64,000 bases of DNA from Volvariella volvacea V23 (GCA_000349905.1 KB722775.1:1-64000); one strand, 5' to 3'. Counted from the stretch's first letter, positions 23,629 to 36,309 are shown. Program-made: numbers and translations. The notes: generated by a model from the sequence alone, not told the origin.

Positions 23629-25521
23629 GATAAGTTGGGAATTGTGCAGGCGATTCTGACCGAGGTGAAATCGTAGGCTGCGTAGTGGTGTCTCTTGATG
23701 ATACGGTCCTTGTTGTATGTGTGTCTTAGAACTGGCTGCCTGTACTCTTGCTTCAATCGCTTGATGTGTGTCGAGTTAGTAAATGATATCTGAACGAAAC
23801 GTGAGGAATTAATATGAGAGCTATCTGAATCGATTTATTATTCGGTATATCAGGATAATGAACGGAGTGCTCTCCACATGAAGTTCTAAAACTCATAGAT
23901 GCTCTTCACGATGCTGAGTGATTCACTGGTTCCTTTCAGTAATAAACTAATTTAATGAAATAGGCCGGTCTATATATATTAAAAACCAATTTGCTCCTCG
24001 TGTCCAATCATCTCGCAGACAACATAAATACCATTTCCACCTCTCTTATAACGGTATCCAACAAATCAAGGCCAAGGCCGCTGTGGCTGGTCTGTCGAAT
24101 GTCAACGCTCGCTCTAATTCATTGGGGATCAAATGAAGCTTCCATTAAGGCATATAACCTAATAATCCACTCACGCCGTTTCCCGTCGATGAGACAACAT
24201 AATTAGAGTGCCTACAAGTATAGAGCCTCCCAACTTGCGTGCAATTTTCTCAACTTTCACAATGGTGTTTGAACGTGTTGATAGATAGGTATCTATTAAT
24301 AGAGGCACCTCTCTATTAAAGTCGCCATGGACCAATTCTATGCCAACAACACCTTGCTTTCATAGCTTTATCCGTTTATATGTTGATCGATGGTGTGCAC
24401 CATACGTGAGAGCTGTCCTGTCGGGAAGCAACAAATGGGAGGTCAAAACTATTGGAGAGTGGCGCTTGGAGAAGTTGAACAATTCGCCGAGCACGAGAGA
24501 TTTGGGAGAAATTAAACTCAAATAATTTTTTCAAGTTAATCAGTGAATGGTAAGCAAGCCTGTAAAGTGCATTGCCGGCCGTGCTGGCGACTCTATCCTA
24601 CTATATATTGTCCTATCGATTTGAACTTGATGCCTATTTTTTGTAGATGTTAGCTAAATGTATTTTTGTCGTTGTGAGAGCGCTTCGCTAGGGAGTTGGA
24701 ATGTACGAAAATCCGTTAGAAATTGTAGGCAACCTGAGGACTAGTTGCCTTGAATTTGCCTTGGATCTACTCCTATAGTTAATGTGCTTTGTTAGCATGA
24801 CAAGGACAGGTAGTTTTTCGTATTCAGACCTTGTAACTTGCTAGCGGGCGGCAACCAATCCTGAGCCGGTGGCTGCACTCCGTCAACATGTACAAATGCT
24901 CACAGGCATTGCGCTATAAGAACGCCCCATCCGCTCCCACAGGCCACTACAGGTTGAGATGCTGAGATAGACCTGGTGCGAAGCAGATGAATACGTGCTC
25001 AAGGAGAAGGTGAGAGTCACAATCGAGGTAGATATATCACACTCAAGGAACAGTTCCCTGTACCGGTTCCCTTCCCTCCAAGCGGGCAGGTCTGATGCTA
25101 CATGACTGAGGTGCGTTGGCTTTGATCTTGGATTATCCGTAGAGCTACTATGTTATCGCCGTTTGGGCCTCATTACAACTATACACCATTGCAGTTTTCC
25201 CATTCTGTCATCTTGAAGGAGTCACGACTCCCCTCGAGTCATTGGAAGCGACGTCGGCTGTCGGGCCTCCTCAGCCGACAGTTCCTTAATTAGACATGGA
25301 GGCGGCCCGACCCTTCCAAAACAGGAAATGCGCGGTGAGAATATGGTTGCGACGTGATCTGACTCCAACTCCGTGTGCGAACGAGCCCATCGCGCCCGTA
25401 GGATCGCTGGGAGGGACATAGGCTACATCCTAGATTGCATAAATAGGTGCTAAATCACCATCCCAACCTTGGTTCCCCTTACTTCATTCACTGAGCATCA
25501 TCCGACCGCTATCATTCGGCG
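23629..25521. other. Intergenic, AT-rich island, no gene recognised
   Basis: Nearly 1.9 kb without a recognisable gene. From about 23930 to 24560 it is AT-rich. It holds a perfect 12-bp palindrome TCTATTAATAGA (24292-24303) that overlaps a second inverted repeat, AGAGG-CA-CCTCT. The right end should be the promoter of the ankyrin gene. Confidence 0.5.
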
Positions 25522-28500
25522 ATGGCCATGCGAGATAATCAAACCGCTGAAGCTCAAGCCTTCATCAAACGCGTCCTTGCTTTACCTCAAGGTCCTGGGG
25601 TCTCTTTGGACGATGCCCTGCAACCCTCGATCGATGACGAGGCCGAACTTCGTCGTTTCTGGGCGACGGATAAGACCAACATACGTCTCCAGAATCCCTA
25701 TGTCGGTCTCGTCGACGTCTTTGCCGCACCCAAGGAGCTTCGAACCATCCGCGCACGCGTTGTCAACGATCAGCAAGATCTCGACGCGAAACACGTCTTG
25801 CCTTTGTCGGCGGAAAAGAGAAGAAAGGAAGGGAGCCCTAGCATGGCTGAAGATTTGGGGGAATTTAAGAGGAACTGGACGATCTTCACTGAAGGCTCCC
25901 TCTCCCAGTTGACTGACTGGAGCAATGTCGTTGCTGCTGGTGGATCGGTGCAAGCGTGCTTGACACCATTGACAGATGAACAAAAGGTGTCCAAGAGGGC
26001 GATTAGGAAGCATTATCACGCTGTCGCCTATCCCTCATCCGATATTGATTTGTTCTTGTGGGGGCTAACTCCCGCACAGGTGTGTACACGATCTCGGCAC
26101 CGGAATGTAGTTACTGAAAACATATATTCTAGGCCGAGGAGAAAATTAAGCAAATTTACGACGCCGTTAGGGACTCGGTTACTTGGGATGTAACCTGCGT
26201 CCGTACCAAGCATACCATCTCTATTTACTGTGGGTGCACCCTCAAGTGTTGACATACATAGTCTGAATACATTCTCTCAAGGTCAATACCCGTATCGTTC
26301 TATCCAAATTGTCTTGCGCCTTTATTCGTCCCCTGCCGAGATTCTGGCAGGTTTCGATGTAGACGCGCCCTGCTTTGCTTACGATGGTGTGTGTTTACGC
26401 ACCCAAGTTTACTGGTGATGATCTTACCACCAATATTTTAGGATCTTGCGTATGGGGGAACCCAAGAGCAATTGTCGCCATGATGCGCCAATGCAACACT
26501 GTGGACATGACGAGACGATCACCTTCCTACGAAGTTCGGCTTACAAAGTATGCCTCTCGTGGTTTCGAAGTCTACGTTCCTTCCCTGCGACGAATCGAAA
26601 TCGATCCAACGGTGAGGCAGTTTCATCACTGGAAAAGACGACACCATAGCTCATCTTCAACACAGATTTACGAGCGCTCTATCACCAGGATTCAAGGATT
26701 AGCACGGCTTCTTGTTTTGGAGAAACTATCCAATGCCGATGCCCGCAACTCGTACTTGGCCTCGCGTCGCACTCTTCGAGGAAGACCTAATCCTCCGGGG
26801 TATACTAATTACCATAGGAGAGCACGAAGAAGGTACAAGAATGATTTGAAAGGAGACGATTCCTTCAGCGGCTTGGAAATGAACAACTATGATGTAGCTT
26901 CCCTCCACATTCCTTATGGACCCGGGTGGAATGCACGGAGAATCGAGAAACTTGTGTACTCCACGGTAGGTATTCTTGGTTTTCTGAGTAGAGATTTGCG
27001 AGCTCATTGTCGTTTTTCTAGGACCTTGGAATGAACTGTATGCGCCTTCGATAACGTGGGGTTCTTGTTCTAAATTAATCCTGTTGACAGCGACGTTCAA
27101 TCCAAAGAATAAGGACAGGCGGCTGCACCGTCATGTTGCATTCTTTGGAACTATAGAAGAAGTCTTGGAGGACTGTTGCGAGGTATGGTCTGTGTTAAAT
27201 TAGCAATTTCAGGCTCTTATATCGAAGGGCTTATAGCACTGCCCTATTCCTATCGATGAAGACGAGAAGTCGCTACAGGAGGAAGAGGATAAGCAATACA
27301 TCCGGGGCCGCATCTCGTAAGGAATTTCATCACATTGCTAAGAGCTCAATCGACTAAGCTCACCCTCAGATTCATCGAAGAAGACCCAGGACGACAAACC
27401 ATGTCCGGCAGCTTCAACCCAATCGACGTCGGAGAATGGAGCGAACAGGTCCACATTGGCCCCGTGGAGAGATTCTTCAGGGCCATCGCTGCACACGACA
27501 TCGACACCGTCAGAACAATGCTGAAGGACGGTTATGATGTCCACAGACGGGACCATGTTGGCCGCACAGTGCTACATGCTGCCATTCTTTGTGGATCGCA
27601 AGAGATTGCGTGCGAGCTGGTTGACGCCGGAGCGAGGATGACGGCTCGTCTTGTGGATGGGAGGAGCAGTTTGCATCTTGCAGTGCAGTATAACCAGCTT
27701 GCGGTTGTCAGGAAACTGCTGGAGCGCAGTGCAGCGAATAAGGAGCAAGTCGAAGCCAGCAAGTCAAATGAGCAGGAAGGCGAGGACGTGGAGATGAAGA
27801 GCGTGATAGAGACGGATTACGAAAGGCCATCTTCTGAGGACGATTGGAGCTCTGAGGAGGACGAGGATAAGATAGGAGGCACAAATGAGGGTGGTCAGAA
27901 GAAGAATCGGAAAGGTTTTGTCGTTGTTCCCTCCGCCCAAAAAATAGAAGAGGAAATCAAGAACACTAGCGATATTCCCGAAGATAGTACCGAGGAACCG
28001 GACATTCTCGACCTCAATCTCGCCGACTGGGACTTTGCCTTTACGCCTCTCACACACGCCGTCGTTGCTGGATCGCTCCCTATTCTGGAAGAACTTCTCA
28101 CCGCTGGTGCAGACCCCAACTATGAACCGGAAAAGCAGGGGACCGCCACATTCTACCACCCACTAACGGCCTCGTTGCTTTGCAAGGATCCAAATACGGC
28201 TATGAGAATCGTTGAAAGGTTGATTGCAGCTGGGGCATCCTCAACCAAGATTACTGGGCAAAATCTCACCGTCTTCCACCACGCCATCATTTGGAACAAC
28301 ATCCCCGTTGCCACCGCCTTGTTGAGGGGTGATCCTAGAGCGGACGTTGTCATCAATTATCCTTCTGACAACGCCTTCCCGCTTTCTACGGCAGTATATT
28401 ATAATCATTACTCCTTGGTCGTCCTTTTGTTATCTTATCAGGCAAAGTTGAATATCAGTGCGCAGGACCTCGCACAGATCATTCCGTGAGTAATATCGCT

Positions 28501-31500
28501 CAATATTTCTTTTACGTGTTAACTTTGCCTCAGTCCTCAACCTTACCAATCCTCGATCTCTGCAGCTTCCTTTGTCCAGCCATTGGAGGCTGCATTAGCT
28601 ATCGAGAGCCCTGTCATTCCGTTGTTCGCCGCTTTAGGGGCGAACGTTAGCGCACCGATTTTTGACAGCCATAATGGAGCACATTCGAGCCGCAAGACGT
28701 ACATCGACTGGCTGAACTTTGAAATATCGTCTATTGAGCTCAGAATCAGTGTTACCGAGTCATCTGCAACCACTGACGCTGCCTTTGTCGAAGAACAGCA
28801 ATTATCGACGTGGAAGGGCTTTTTGAAGCAGAAGATGCGGGCATGGGAGGGAAATCAGAAGCCTATCAACGGATCGGTACAGGAAGAGGAAATTAGGAAA
28901 CTGAAAGAGCAAAAATCGTACTATCAATCCCTCAAGCAGATGCTCGATGAGTACGGCGCGAAGACCTGGGATCAAGTGTTTCCAGACAAACCCTCTGCCG
29001 CACAGAATGTAGTAAACAACGAGCACCTTCAGACATTCACAGCGGATTTCGGTGATCTTACCTATGCCCACATCAACGAGGGGCGTTGGGGCAACGTCCA
29101 AGATTTCGAGAAGGAGCGATATGACGAGCTCTTTGAGGCGTGCTTTACGGGTGACGACGAGAAAGTACAAGCGCTATGTCTGCCACCGGAGAATTCGGAG
29201 CAAATTCCCCTCAAGATTAGTGTTAAAGTGCAATATCCTACTAATCGTTGGTATGGGATAGGTGCGGTCATTACTTCTTCTTCTCCAGCCTCATGTGGTG
29301 ATTGTGCTTTATAGGTATAACTCCCTTGTACGCAGCAGTAGCGGGACGACGATGGGAGACCGCGAAACTCGTTCTGGCAATTGTTGCGGCGCAATACCAG
29401 GGGACGGAAGAAGATCAAAAGTTTAGGACGGACGGTATCAAGTTTGGTTAGTACCCGAATTGAGTGCTAAACTCGCAAGTGCTGACGACGTCAATATGCA
29501 GACGACGACGACGACAACGGTTCTGAATATTCGGAGGAATCAGATATGACTGTGGACAACAAGCTTCATTTCTACGACATCGCCAAGCGACCTTCTACTA
29601 TCCAATGCAACATACACCCCAGTATCGTTCTCGATGCTCTTCGCATCCCATCGCCTGAAGGCAAGAACACGCACAATGCTCGAAACATCCTTGACCAAGC
29701 CATACACGCGGGCGACTATGAAGCCTTTATGAAGATTGGTAGCCTTTACCACCTCTTCCCTCAGCGCATCGAATTCCACGGCGGCTTGTTATCCTCTATC
29801 CTGCAGAAGGACAGCCCTGAGATGTTGGACCAGTTCATTCGTTGGACTGGAACTGGGCTGGACCTTGCCGTGCTTTCGAAATCTGAAGGCCAGCCGGTGC
29901 AAGCGAGTAATGACAAGGATAAGCTGTATCTGGGCTTGAACGTTCATGGGAAGAAACGAATTGACTTGGCGAGGACGAACGACTTTAGTGCACAGGTGGG
30001 CGTGCAGGTGCACCCGATGCTCTGGCAAGCGTGCAATGTGGGGGCGGAAAAGATTGTCGACTACTTGGCGGGTGAAAGACCTCTGGCTGCATACAAGTTT
30101 TATGCCAACAGCAATAGCACGGAGCTCGCTTTTCGAATTCGCCATGTGAAGGATTTGGAGAAGGTGTTGCCGGAATGGCTCGGGTGGATGGTTTCGCCAC
30201 TTGGAGAGTCTCCGTTGTCGGCAGCGATAGGCTCTAATAGGTTGGATATCATCAAGCTATTGTTCATGAAAGCACCCCGTGTCCTTGGCCCAGCGTTGCA
30301 CAGAAAGTGAGTGTTCATTCTGTACAAGCTAGCGTGAGCACAGCTTAATGCGCACGGGGATGATCAGGATGAAATTTAGCGGATATAACTTGATTCTGTT
30401 GGCTGTTCACTCGAACTGCAGCGCCGAGGTCTTGGATTACCTCTTGGCTCAATCTATATCTCCGGTGGAGAGAGACTTTGTCAACGGGTGAAGTCCTGAA
30501 CTTTGACTGTCGCATCTGCGAACTAATATGGGGCGCTCCAACAGGTGGAATATCTACCACATGTGTTGCTCGAAGAACCAACCACGCCTATTAGAACACT
30601 TACTAAAGACATTGCCAAGGGATGTTAGCGAGGTTTTGTTAGTGCAACAATCGAAGCATTGTCAATATACTGTAAGCTTACAATTTCGCACAACTTACAA
30701 GCACTGACGAGATACTCCTTCAGCCCCTTCATCTAGCTGTCAAGAGCGGATTCATTCGAGCTGTCGAGTTATTGCTTGCCTTTACCAAGGGAGGCCTGCT
30801 TACACGCGACATCCGAGGTTCTATTCCTCTTCATCACGCCATTCAAGCAAGTTTTGCCAAAATCACACGACTTCTCATCGATGCCTCTTCTGTCGAAGAG
30901 CTTCATACAGAGAATGGTGTCGGCGAAACGCCACTTAGCCTAGCCGCCCTTCTTTACTTGACTGATCGCGTCAACTCTATCAAGAACACCGCCGCTCATG
31001 TTAGGTACCTCACAAACTCCCTTTGGTGGCGCCTTACAAACTCCCTTTGGCATTGCCATGGTGGCCGTCACGATATCAAGAAGCTCAGAGCCGAAATTCC
31101 CCAAGTGCGAGCTGTGATCCAAGAGCTCATACTTGGTGGTAGAGTCCGCGAGAATACCCAACTTTACGAGCAACTTCAACTCTTCGCTACCCAACTCGAT
31201 AATCATTTAATAGTTGCTGAACAAAAGGAGGAGTTGCGAGACAAGGTTGCGGAAGAGCAGAGACGCGCAGATGATTTAGCAGCAAATAGGCATGTAGGAC
31301 GACACCAGGAGACAAGCGAACCGCTGGAGGACAAACCAATGGACACTCGCGATATCCAGACCACGTTCGAAATTGTAGAAGCTGCCGTGAAGGTGAAACC
31401 AGGACTTAGGAGGCTCGTACATCTCATCGACGTACAGCAATCCGTAGAGCGAGATCTCGATGGGGCGCGTAGTATGCATAGATGTGACGGGAATCCAGTA

Positions 31501-31653
31501 TTCAACCAGCCTAGGCGAGTATTTAGGATGCTTCGCGGTTCATCGCGCCGGGTTATCATATCGCGGAGAGGGGTTCCAGGAACAGAGGAGAGTGAAGAAA
31601 TGCAGGAGCAGCAGACTATGTTCCTTAAAGTGATTCCGACACAAGAAAGTTGA
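25522..31653 (+). CDS. Giant ankyrin-repeat protein, possible nucleotidyltransferase-like N-terminus
   Basis: Fifteen exons join in frame to 1791 residues: 25522-26079, 26133-26229, 26282-26386, 26442-26611, 26666-26965, 27022-27037, 27091-27182, 27237-27316, 27370-28485, 28534-29261, 29315-29446, 29502-30306, 30368-30487, 30545-30671 and 30724-31653. Introns are 48-61 bp and exon 6 is only 16 bp. The N-terminal domain has GGSV (residues 140-143) and SSDIDLFLWGL (172-182), then FDVDAPCFAYDG. GG/GS followed by DxD recalls nucleotidyltransferase folds, but the spacing is long and the third acid is not evident (RSIQIVLR). Ankyrin repeats follow, such as DHVGRTVLHAAILCG, DGRSSLHLAVQYN, LTHAVVAGS and PLHLAVKSG, broken by acidic stretches. 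The C-terminus is charged and probably helical. No signal peptide or membrane segment. Substrate and role are unknown. Confidence 0.9.
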
Positions 31654-31933
31654 CTTGTACCCAGATGGACAGGAGTATTGCGGCACATTTAGTTTGGTTT
31701 CTGGCTGTAATTGTATTTTACATATCCTTGGTTCCTCAACCTATATGTACAGGAACGCCCGCGGTAGCAAGCTGTCCTGGAGTTCGTGCGCCCACAACGC
31801 GCGATCTCCGCGTCCCTGAGGGGATCGCGCTTAGTCATCCGTTCCACCTTTCTCGTTCTCCCAGCGCTTAGACTCGTCCAATCTCTTTCTCTGTTATCCC
31901 CAACAACTTTACCTTCCTGAAATATATTCACAC

Positions 31934-33257
31934 ATGTCAACACAACCCTACGTACAACCAGGAGAACCACTCAACGAATTCCTTCGGTCGTTCTGGCAAC
32001 GCCAGATTGATGCTGCCGAACAAGAAACTCCAGATTATCGTCACCCACCGTTGCCCCTTGCTAGGATAAAGAAGGTCATGAAGAGTGATCCGGATGTTAA
32101 GGTGGGTGCTCTGTATTATTGGCTGGCACCGTTACCGTTATTTGGCGAGCCATGTGGATGTGGAACTTATGCTCTTCAACATGTAAATGTCCTTCCTGGC
32201 TGCGGTGTTCGCTTGGGTTGGTAGATGATAGCAGCTGACGGTTCGTTGGCAAAGCTTACATGTCGACCGTCAAATGAGCTAATCAATGAACTCTTTGTCT
32301 CTATTATCGGACAGCACCTATCTTGTTCTGCAAAGCCTGCGAAAGTGCGTACCTCACTTCTCTTAATTTTCCTGTTTACTAATCTAAAATAGTCTTCATC
32401 TCAGAAATAACAGCACGCGCATTCATCATCGCCGACTCGAACAAGCGGCGTACCCTCTCCCGCTCAGACATCGCCAAAGCGCTCAGCAAATCCGATCAAT
32501 TCGACTTTTTGATTGATATCGTTCCAAGGGAGGATCTATCCTTCCCAGGAGGTTCAGGAAAGAAGAGTGCTGCGTCCGCGAGGCAACAGGTGTGTTTCTG
32601 TCGCGTTATCTAGTTGTGCGCGTTGTATTCATTATCTGTACCCTATGCCTCGCGTCTGGTTCTCTCCCTGACGGTGACTACCCTTATCTCGCGTTCTATC
32701 CCGGGACACCCCAGAGAGTGGTTCCACAAGGAGAAATCCAGCCAGGACCAGTAGAAATAGACGGCGCCGCAGGGAGCGCGACTGGGAATGGTGGTGAACC
32801 CTCAAACGTACCAAGTACAGAAGTATTGGAGCAAGTAAGTCTGTACTAGCAGTCGCTTTATCCCCTCTTTCCCTCGTTCCTTCGACTTGTTCGATTCGGA
32901 GTGCACGTGTCTTTGTGTTCCTGCTTTCATGTAGCTGTCATCACTCGAACCTGGCGAACCGTTCCTGTTCTTGTCATCTTCACATCTTCATCCTACGTGT
33001 TCCGAGTTCAATTCTGACCACATCCTTACCGATAACAACTACCCCTGCACCTGCACCTCTCTATCCCTTCGTTCTGTATCGTTGGCTTTCCCGATTGCTT
33101 TCTCGGTTGACCTTGTATTGCTTTACAAACAACCCTATTCTCTTACACACAGCTCGATGCAATTCTACAAAACACTAGCAACACCGCTTCTACTCCCATT
33201 CCCGCTCCCATTCCCACTACCACACCCACACCGGGGAATCCAGAGCCTATTTCGTAG
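31934..33257 (+). CDS. HAP5: CCAAT-binding factor subunit NF-YC / HAP5
   Basis: Histone-fold subunit of the heterotrimeric CCAAT-binding factor (NF-Y, HAP2/3/5), a nuclear transcription factor. NF-YC pairs with NF-YB, then binds NF-YA. Exons with firm signals: 31934-32101, 32224-32239 (16 bp), 32315-32344 (30 bp) and 32393-32589. These encode the diagnostic core LARIKKVMKSDPDVK, MIAADAPILFCKACE, FISEITARAFI and RRTLSRSDIAKAL followed by DQFDFLIDIVP. The C-terminal tail is less certain. I propose 32715-32834 and 33153-33257, ending in a Thr/Pro-rich stretch (TPIPAPIPIP) with a stop at 33255, for about 211 residues. That leaves a 318-bp last intron, long for this region, which may contain a missed exon. 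The core length and residues match the family well. Confidence 0.9.
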
Positions 33258-34099
33258 CATCCTTCAATTGGGATTAGTCCTTGCATGTCTCTACGCACCT
33301 AAGCCTAGCTATTACTTCCACTTTCTTCTCTATCCCTTTCGTTGTTTTTACGGTTCTACAGTTGCACTTGTGCTGTACCACCCGGGTCTGGTTGCTCTCG
33401 ATATCAAGAAGATAAAATAATTTATGCTTTGGGTTGGGGAATCTTATCTTCCTTTGGGATACGCGGTGGCGTTACACGTTTTCCGCGTTTTCGGAAGGCA
33501 GGGCTGACACGGACGGCGTGATCAGTGGTTCGGTTAGTGCTTTGATGTGTCGCAAGTGGCATTAATTGGTGTGGTTTTGTTGCGAACACCTTCTGGCCTT
33601 GTATCGTACTTTCTAAGTTCCATTGGCAGCGTTACGTTACGGGACCTCCACTCGAATTCAGAAGGTAACCGAGATCGCAGTTCATTCCTCTTTCCAATCC
33701 ACTAGCACAGACGCTCCCTGGGCGTAAATTCTACACCTACGCTCGCATATAAGACCCACGTTAATTTTGGGTGTACATAGCGATCCTTCGTATACTTTCG
33801 TATACTTTCAGGAAATCCGTATGGTATCCCAGAGAAGTCAAAGGTGCTCGGCGTGGAGTTTACAGAAACCAAAAAATTTAACATGCTCGAGTAAGAAGGC
33901 GGCACCAATGTTCCTAAGAGGAGGTGCGATGCAGTTTTATCTTTGTATGGTCCGTTCGAATTATGACCCCTTCCAGATCGGACACACGTCTAATTGGGTT
34001 GTTTTCCTTATTTCAAAACTCCAAAAAGTACATCAGAGTACACGAAACATTTCATATCGTCCTGTGGTCATGCCGGGGGGGGGGGGGGGGATTGGGTTT
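33258..34099. other. Intergenic between two convergent genes
   Basis: The 3' regions of HAP5 (plus) and the DUF4419 gene (minus). It contains a short direct repeat, CGTATACTTT twice near 33788-33808, and a 16-G run. No gene is seen. Confidence 0.5.
34075..34090 (+). repeat. Run of 16 G
   Basis: An uninterrupted G16 (C16 on the other strand) lies 10 bp downstream of the stop of the minus-strand DUF4419 gene, in its presumed 3' untranslated region. Such runs slip in replication and in sequencing, so the exact length is uncertain. Confidence 0.9.
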
Positions 34100-35287
34100 C
34101 TACTCCTGCTGCTTGTACTCTTCGTCTGCTTCCAACCTCTTGAATAACGCCCACCCAACATACGGGCTAATAGTCATCAGCTTTTCGTTCCACTCCCATC
34201 CCAATACCCCTGCTGCCAATGTCCCATTGAATTTATTCCCGTTGTCGTTCACCTTTAACTGGACTTCAATACTGCCACTCGCTATCTGTCCCGGTCTTCT
34301 CTGAGAGGTCCAATCAAGGTCTGCTCCTTTACACCAATCCCTCCAGAACTGTTTTAGGTCATCAGCCTCCGCACGTCCAAGACTAGAGGTATTTGCATTT
34401 GCAACACGAGAAAGACTCCACATCCCCTTTTTATCAAAAGGAACGAGGTAACCCAACCACCCATGGATCATTTGGGTTCCTGACCCACTTTTATAATTCA
34501 CCATGTGGCTCCAGAATCCTGCGACGTCCACATCTCCATCAAATGCGCGTACAAAGCGGTCGAAGATGGGCATAATAATCGCATGCCATCGAATCAACTC
34601 TGACTGACCCAACTCCGCAAGCCTATCGACTTTGGACCTTAACCCAACCCAATCCTCTTTTGTCCCTTGCAAGGTGATCGATGGGATCCCACATCCAAAG
34701 ATAACGGAATACTTGAAATAGTTGCTCATCGTGGCCATGACCGAAATGTTGGCCGCAACGATATCTGTCGGTGTGGTGGTTGAGAACGCAGGCGCTAACC
34801 ATTCCGCGATCGTGTCGTCTTTAAAGTGCTCTTGCATCTTGACGCCGAATTCACCGATGATCTCTGGCCAATCTACGCTGAAGCGATTGCCGTCTCGTAC
34901 GACCACTAGTTCCTTCTGCCCCTCATGAGAGACGAACTGGTACCTCATCTCTTCTGCGTGAGCCTGCGTGTAGAGAGCCAATTGGCCCAGAATGCAGATC
35001 CAGAGGTCATCTGGCCGGATGGAAAGGTGATGGTGCTTGATATAGGCGTGTACTGCTACTCCCACGAAGCCTCGCTGACAGGATTGGAGGACTGTGTCGG
35101 GGTTTCCTGAAAACGGTGGAGTAGACGTCGTCTTTGCGAACGACGACGAGATAAACTCCTCTACTGGAGCTTGTCCGCTTGAGCGGTGAGCAGGCCTAGA
35201 GAGGAACTCGATGGCTCCTTCGGACTTGATGCTGGAGGCTTTTACAGCCTCTGGATTTACGTTGTTGACTGCAAAGGTGACGGGCAT
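34100..35287 (-). CDS. DUF4419 domain protein
   Basis: A single exon encodes 395 residues from ATG 35285-35287. The central region has the DUF4419 pattern: GFVGVAVHAYIKHHHLSIRP, DDLWICILGQLALY and HAEEMR, then the HEGQKELVV segment, and further on FKYSVIFGCGIPSITLQGT and HGWLGYLVPFD. The biochemical function of DUF4419 is not established. Members are often expanded in mushroom genomes and intronless. No signal peptide or membrane span is visible, so a soluble intracellular protein is likely. Lack of introns in a region where nearly all genes have them is a mild hint of a retrocopy or transfer origin. Confidence 0.88.
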   Translation of the reverse strand: MPVTFAVNNVNPEAVKASSIKSEGAIEFLSRPAHRSSGQAPVEEFISSSFAKTTSTPPFSGNPDTVLQSCQRGFVGVAVHAYIKHHHLSIRPDDLWICILGQLALYTQAHAEEMRYQFVSHEGQKELVVVRDGNRFSVDWPEIIGEFGVKMQEHFKDDTIAEWLAPAFSTTTPTDIVAANISVMATMSNYFKYSVIFGCGIPSITLQGTKEDWVGLRSKVDRLAELGQSELIRWHAIIMPIFDRFVRAFDGDVDVAGFWSHMVNYKSGSGTQMIHGWLGYLVPFDKKGMWSLSRVANANTSSLGRAEADDLKQFWRDWCKGADLDWTSQRRPGQIASGSIEVQLKVNDNGNKFNGTLAAGVLGWEWNEKLMTISPYVGWALFKRLEADEEYKQQE

Positions 35288-36289
35288 TGTGGTGGGTTGC
35301 TAAAGAGTGCTAGCTCCGACAGCACTGCCTAATAATCGATCTGGAGTGGTGGGAAAATTGTGCATTCTGAACGTCAAGTTGCTCAGGACAGGGGCTATGG
35401 ACAAGGACACATGGGGGATCGATCTTTTTTAAGATGATGTTGTACGTACGTGACTTGCTTCGTGGCGGCCTATCTGATGATGTGAACGTTCGCATAGGTC
35501 CTGCACCTCCAAGCTGGACTCGTGATGGACGACAGCCTGAGCACAGCAAGCCATCATATGTACCGATCATCCAAAGAAACTACTGAGGACTTCAAGGTCT
35601 GGCAGTGTTGTGGAAGAGCTCTGGAGTTATATGGACCTCTCCACGTGTGTGGTGGGAACTCATCTGCAGAATCAAGGAGTTGTGGGATAAAGATGCCCAA
35701 CTAGAGTCAACGTCGTTGACGCAAGGTCTGAACAAACAAACAGCCCCAGCAAACTTTCACCTCGCCACCACTACAGTAGCTCACGATTCCTCGTTTACAC
35801 CAGGGCCCAATCCCTGAATATTCTTGCTAACCCTCTCGTTCAGATGCGGCTGATGAGCATACAGACGTCTCGGAAACGAATGCTCCAATCATGCGTCATA
35901 CAATCGACCCAACAGATGTTCCACCAACGCGTCCGAGTCTGTCTTTGTTCTTGTTGACTCCCCGTAACGATTCGAGCGCCGTATCACTCAGAATCTTACT
36001 GCCATGGCATAAAAGTAGGTTCAGCCTCCAATTTTTCCCTGCATTCATCTTGATGCCTCCTCATGCGAATATTCTCATTGATTTCAATGGTGATATTCTC
36101 TCTACCTGACAACTATATTCGCAACGCTAAAATTGTCTGCGGACCACAACTGGGTCCACACCTCTCAAAGTCATCTGAAACACTGCTCATGATGCCGCCA
36201 AGGCTCATCGACTCCGAGTATCCGAACCGGAGATTAATGCGCTTGTTAGAAAAGCGCCTCCAGGTTCGAGGGAACCCGACTTGAACTCC
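35288..36289. other. Intergenic, no intact gene
   Basis: No frame with a recognisable domain. It includes the promoter of the minus-strand DUF4419 gene. Further parts of the decayed NACHT gene seen at about 36310 may lie here but are too eroded for me to read. Confidence 0.45.
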
Positions 36290-36309
36290 TTTAGTAGCCT
36301 TGGGATTCC

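Noticed and set aside
25222..25419. Minus-strand 65-codon frame upstream of the ankyrin gene
   Set aside because: Short, without a domain, and lies in the presumed promoter.
32935..33420. Hydrophobic open frame overlapping the HAP5 tail, possible membrane protein
   Set aside because: It starts inside a likely intron and is rich in Leu/Pro/Phe from C/T-rich DNA; the Thr/Pro-rich frame ending at 33257 fits HAP5 better.
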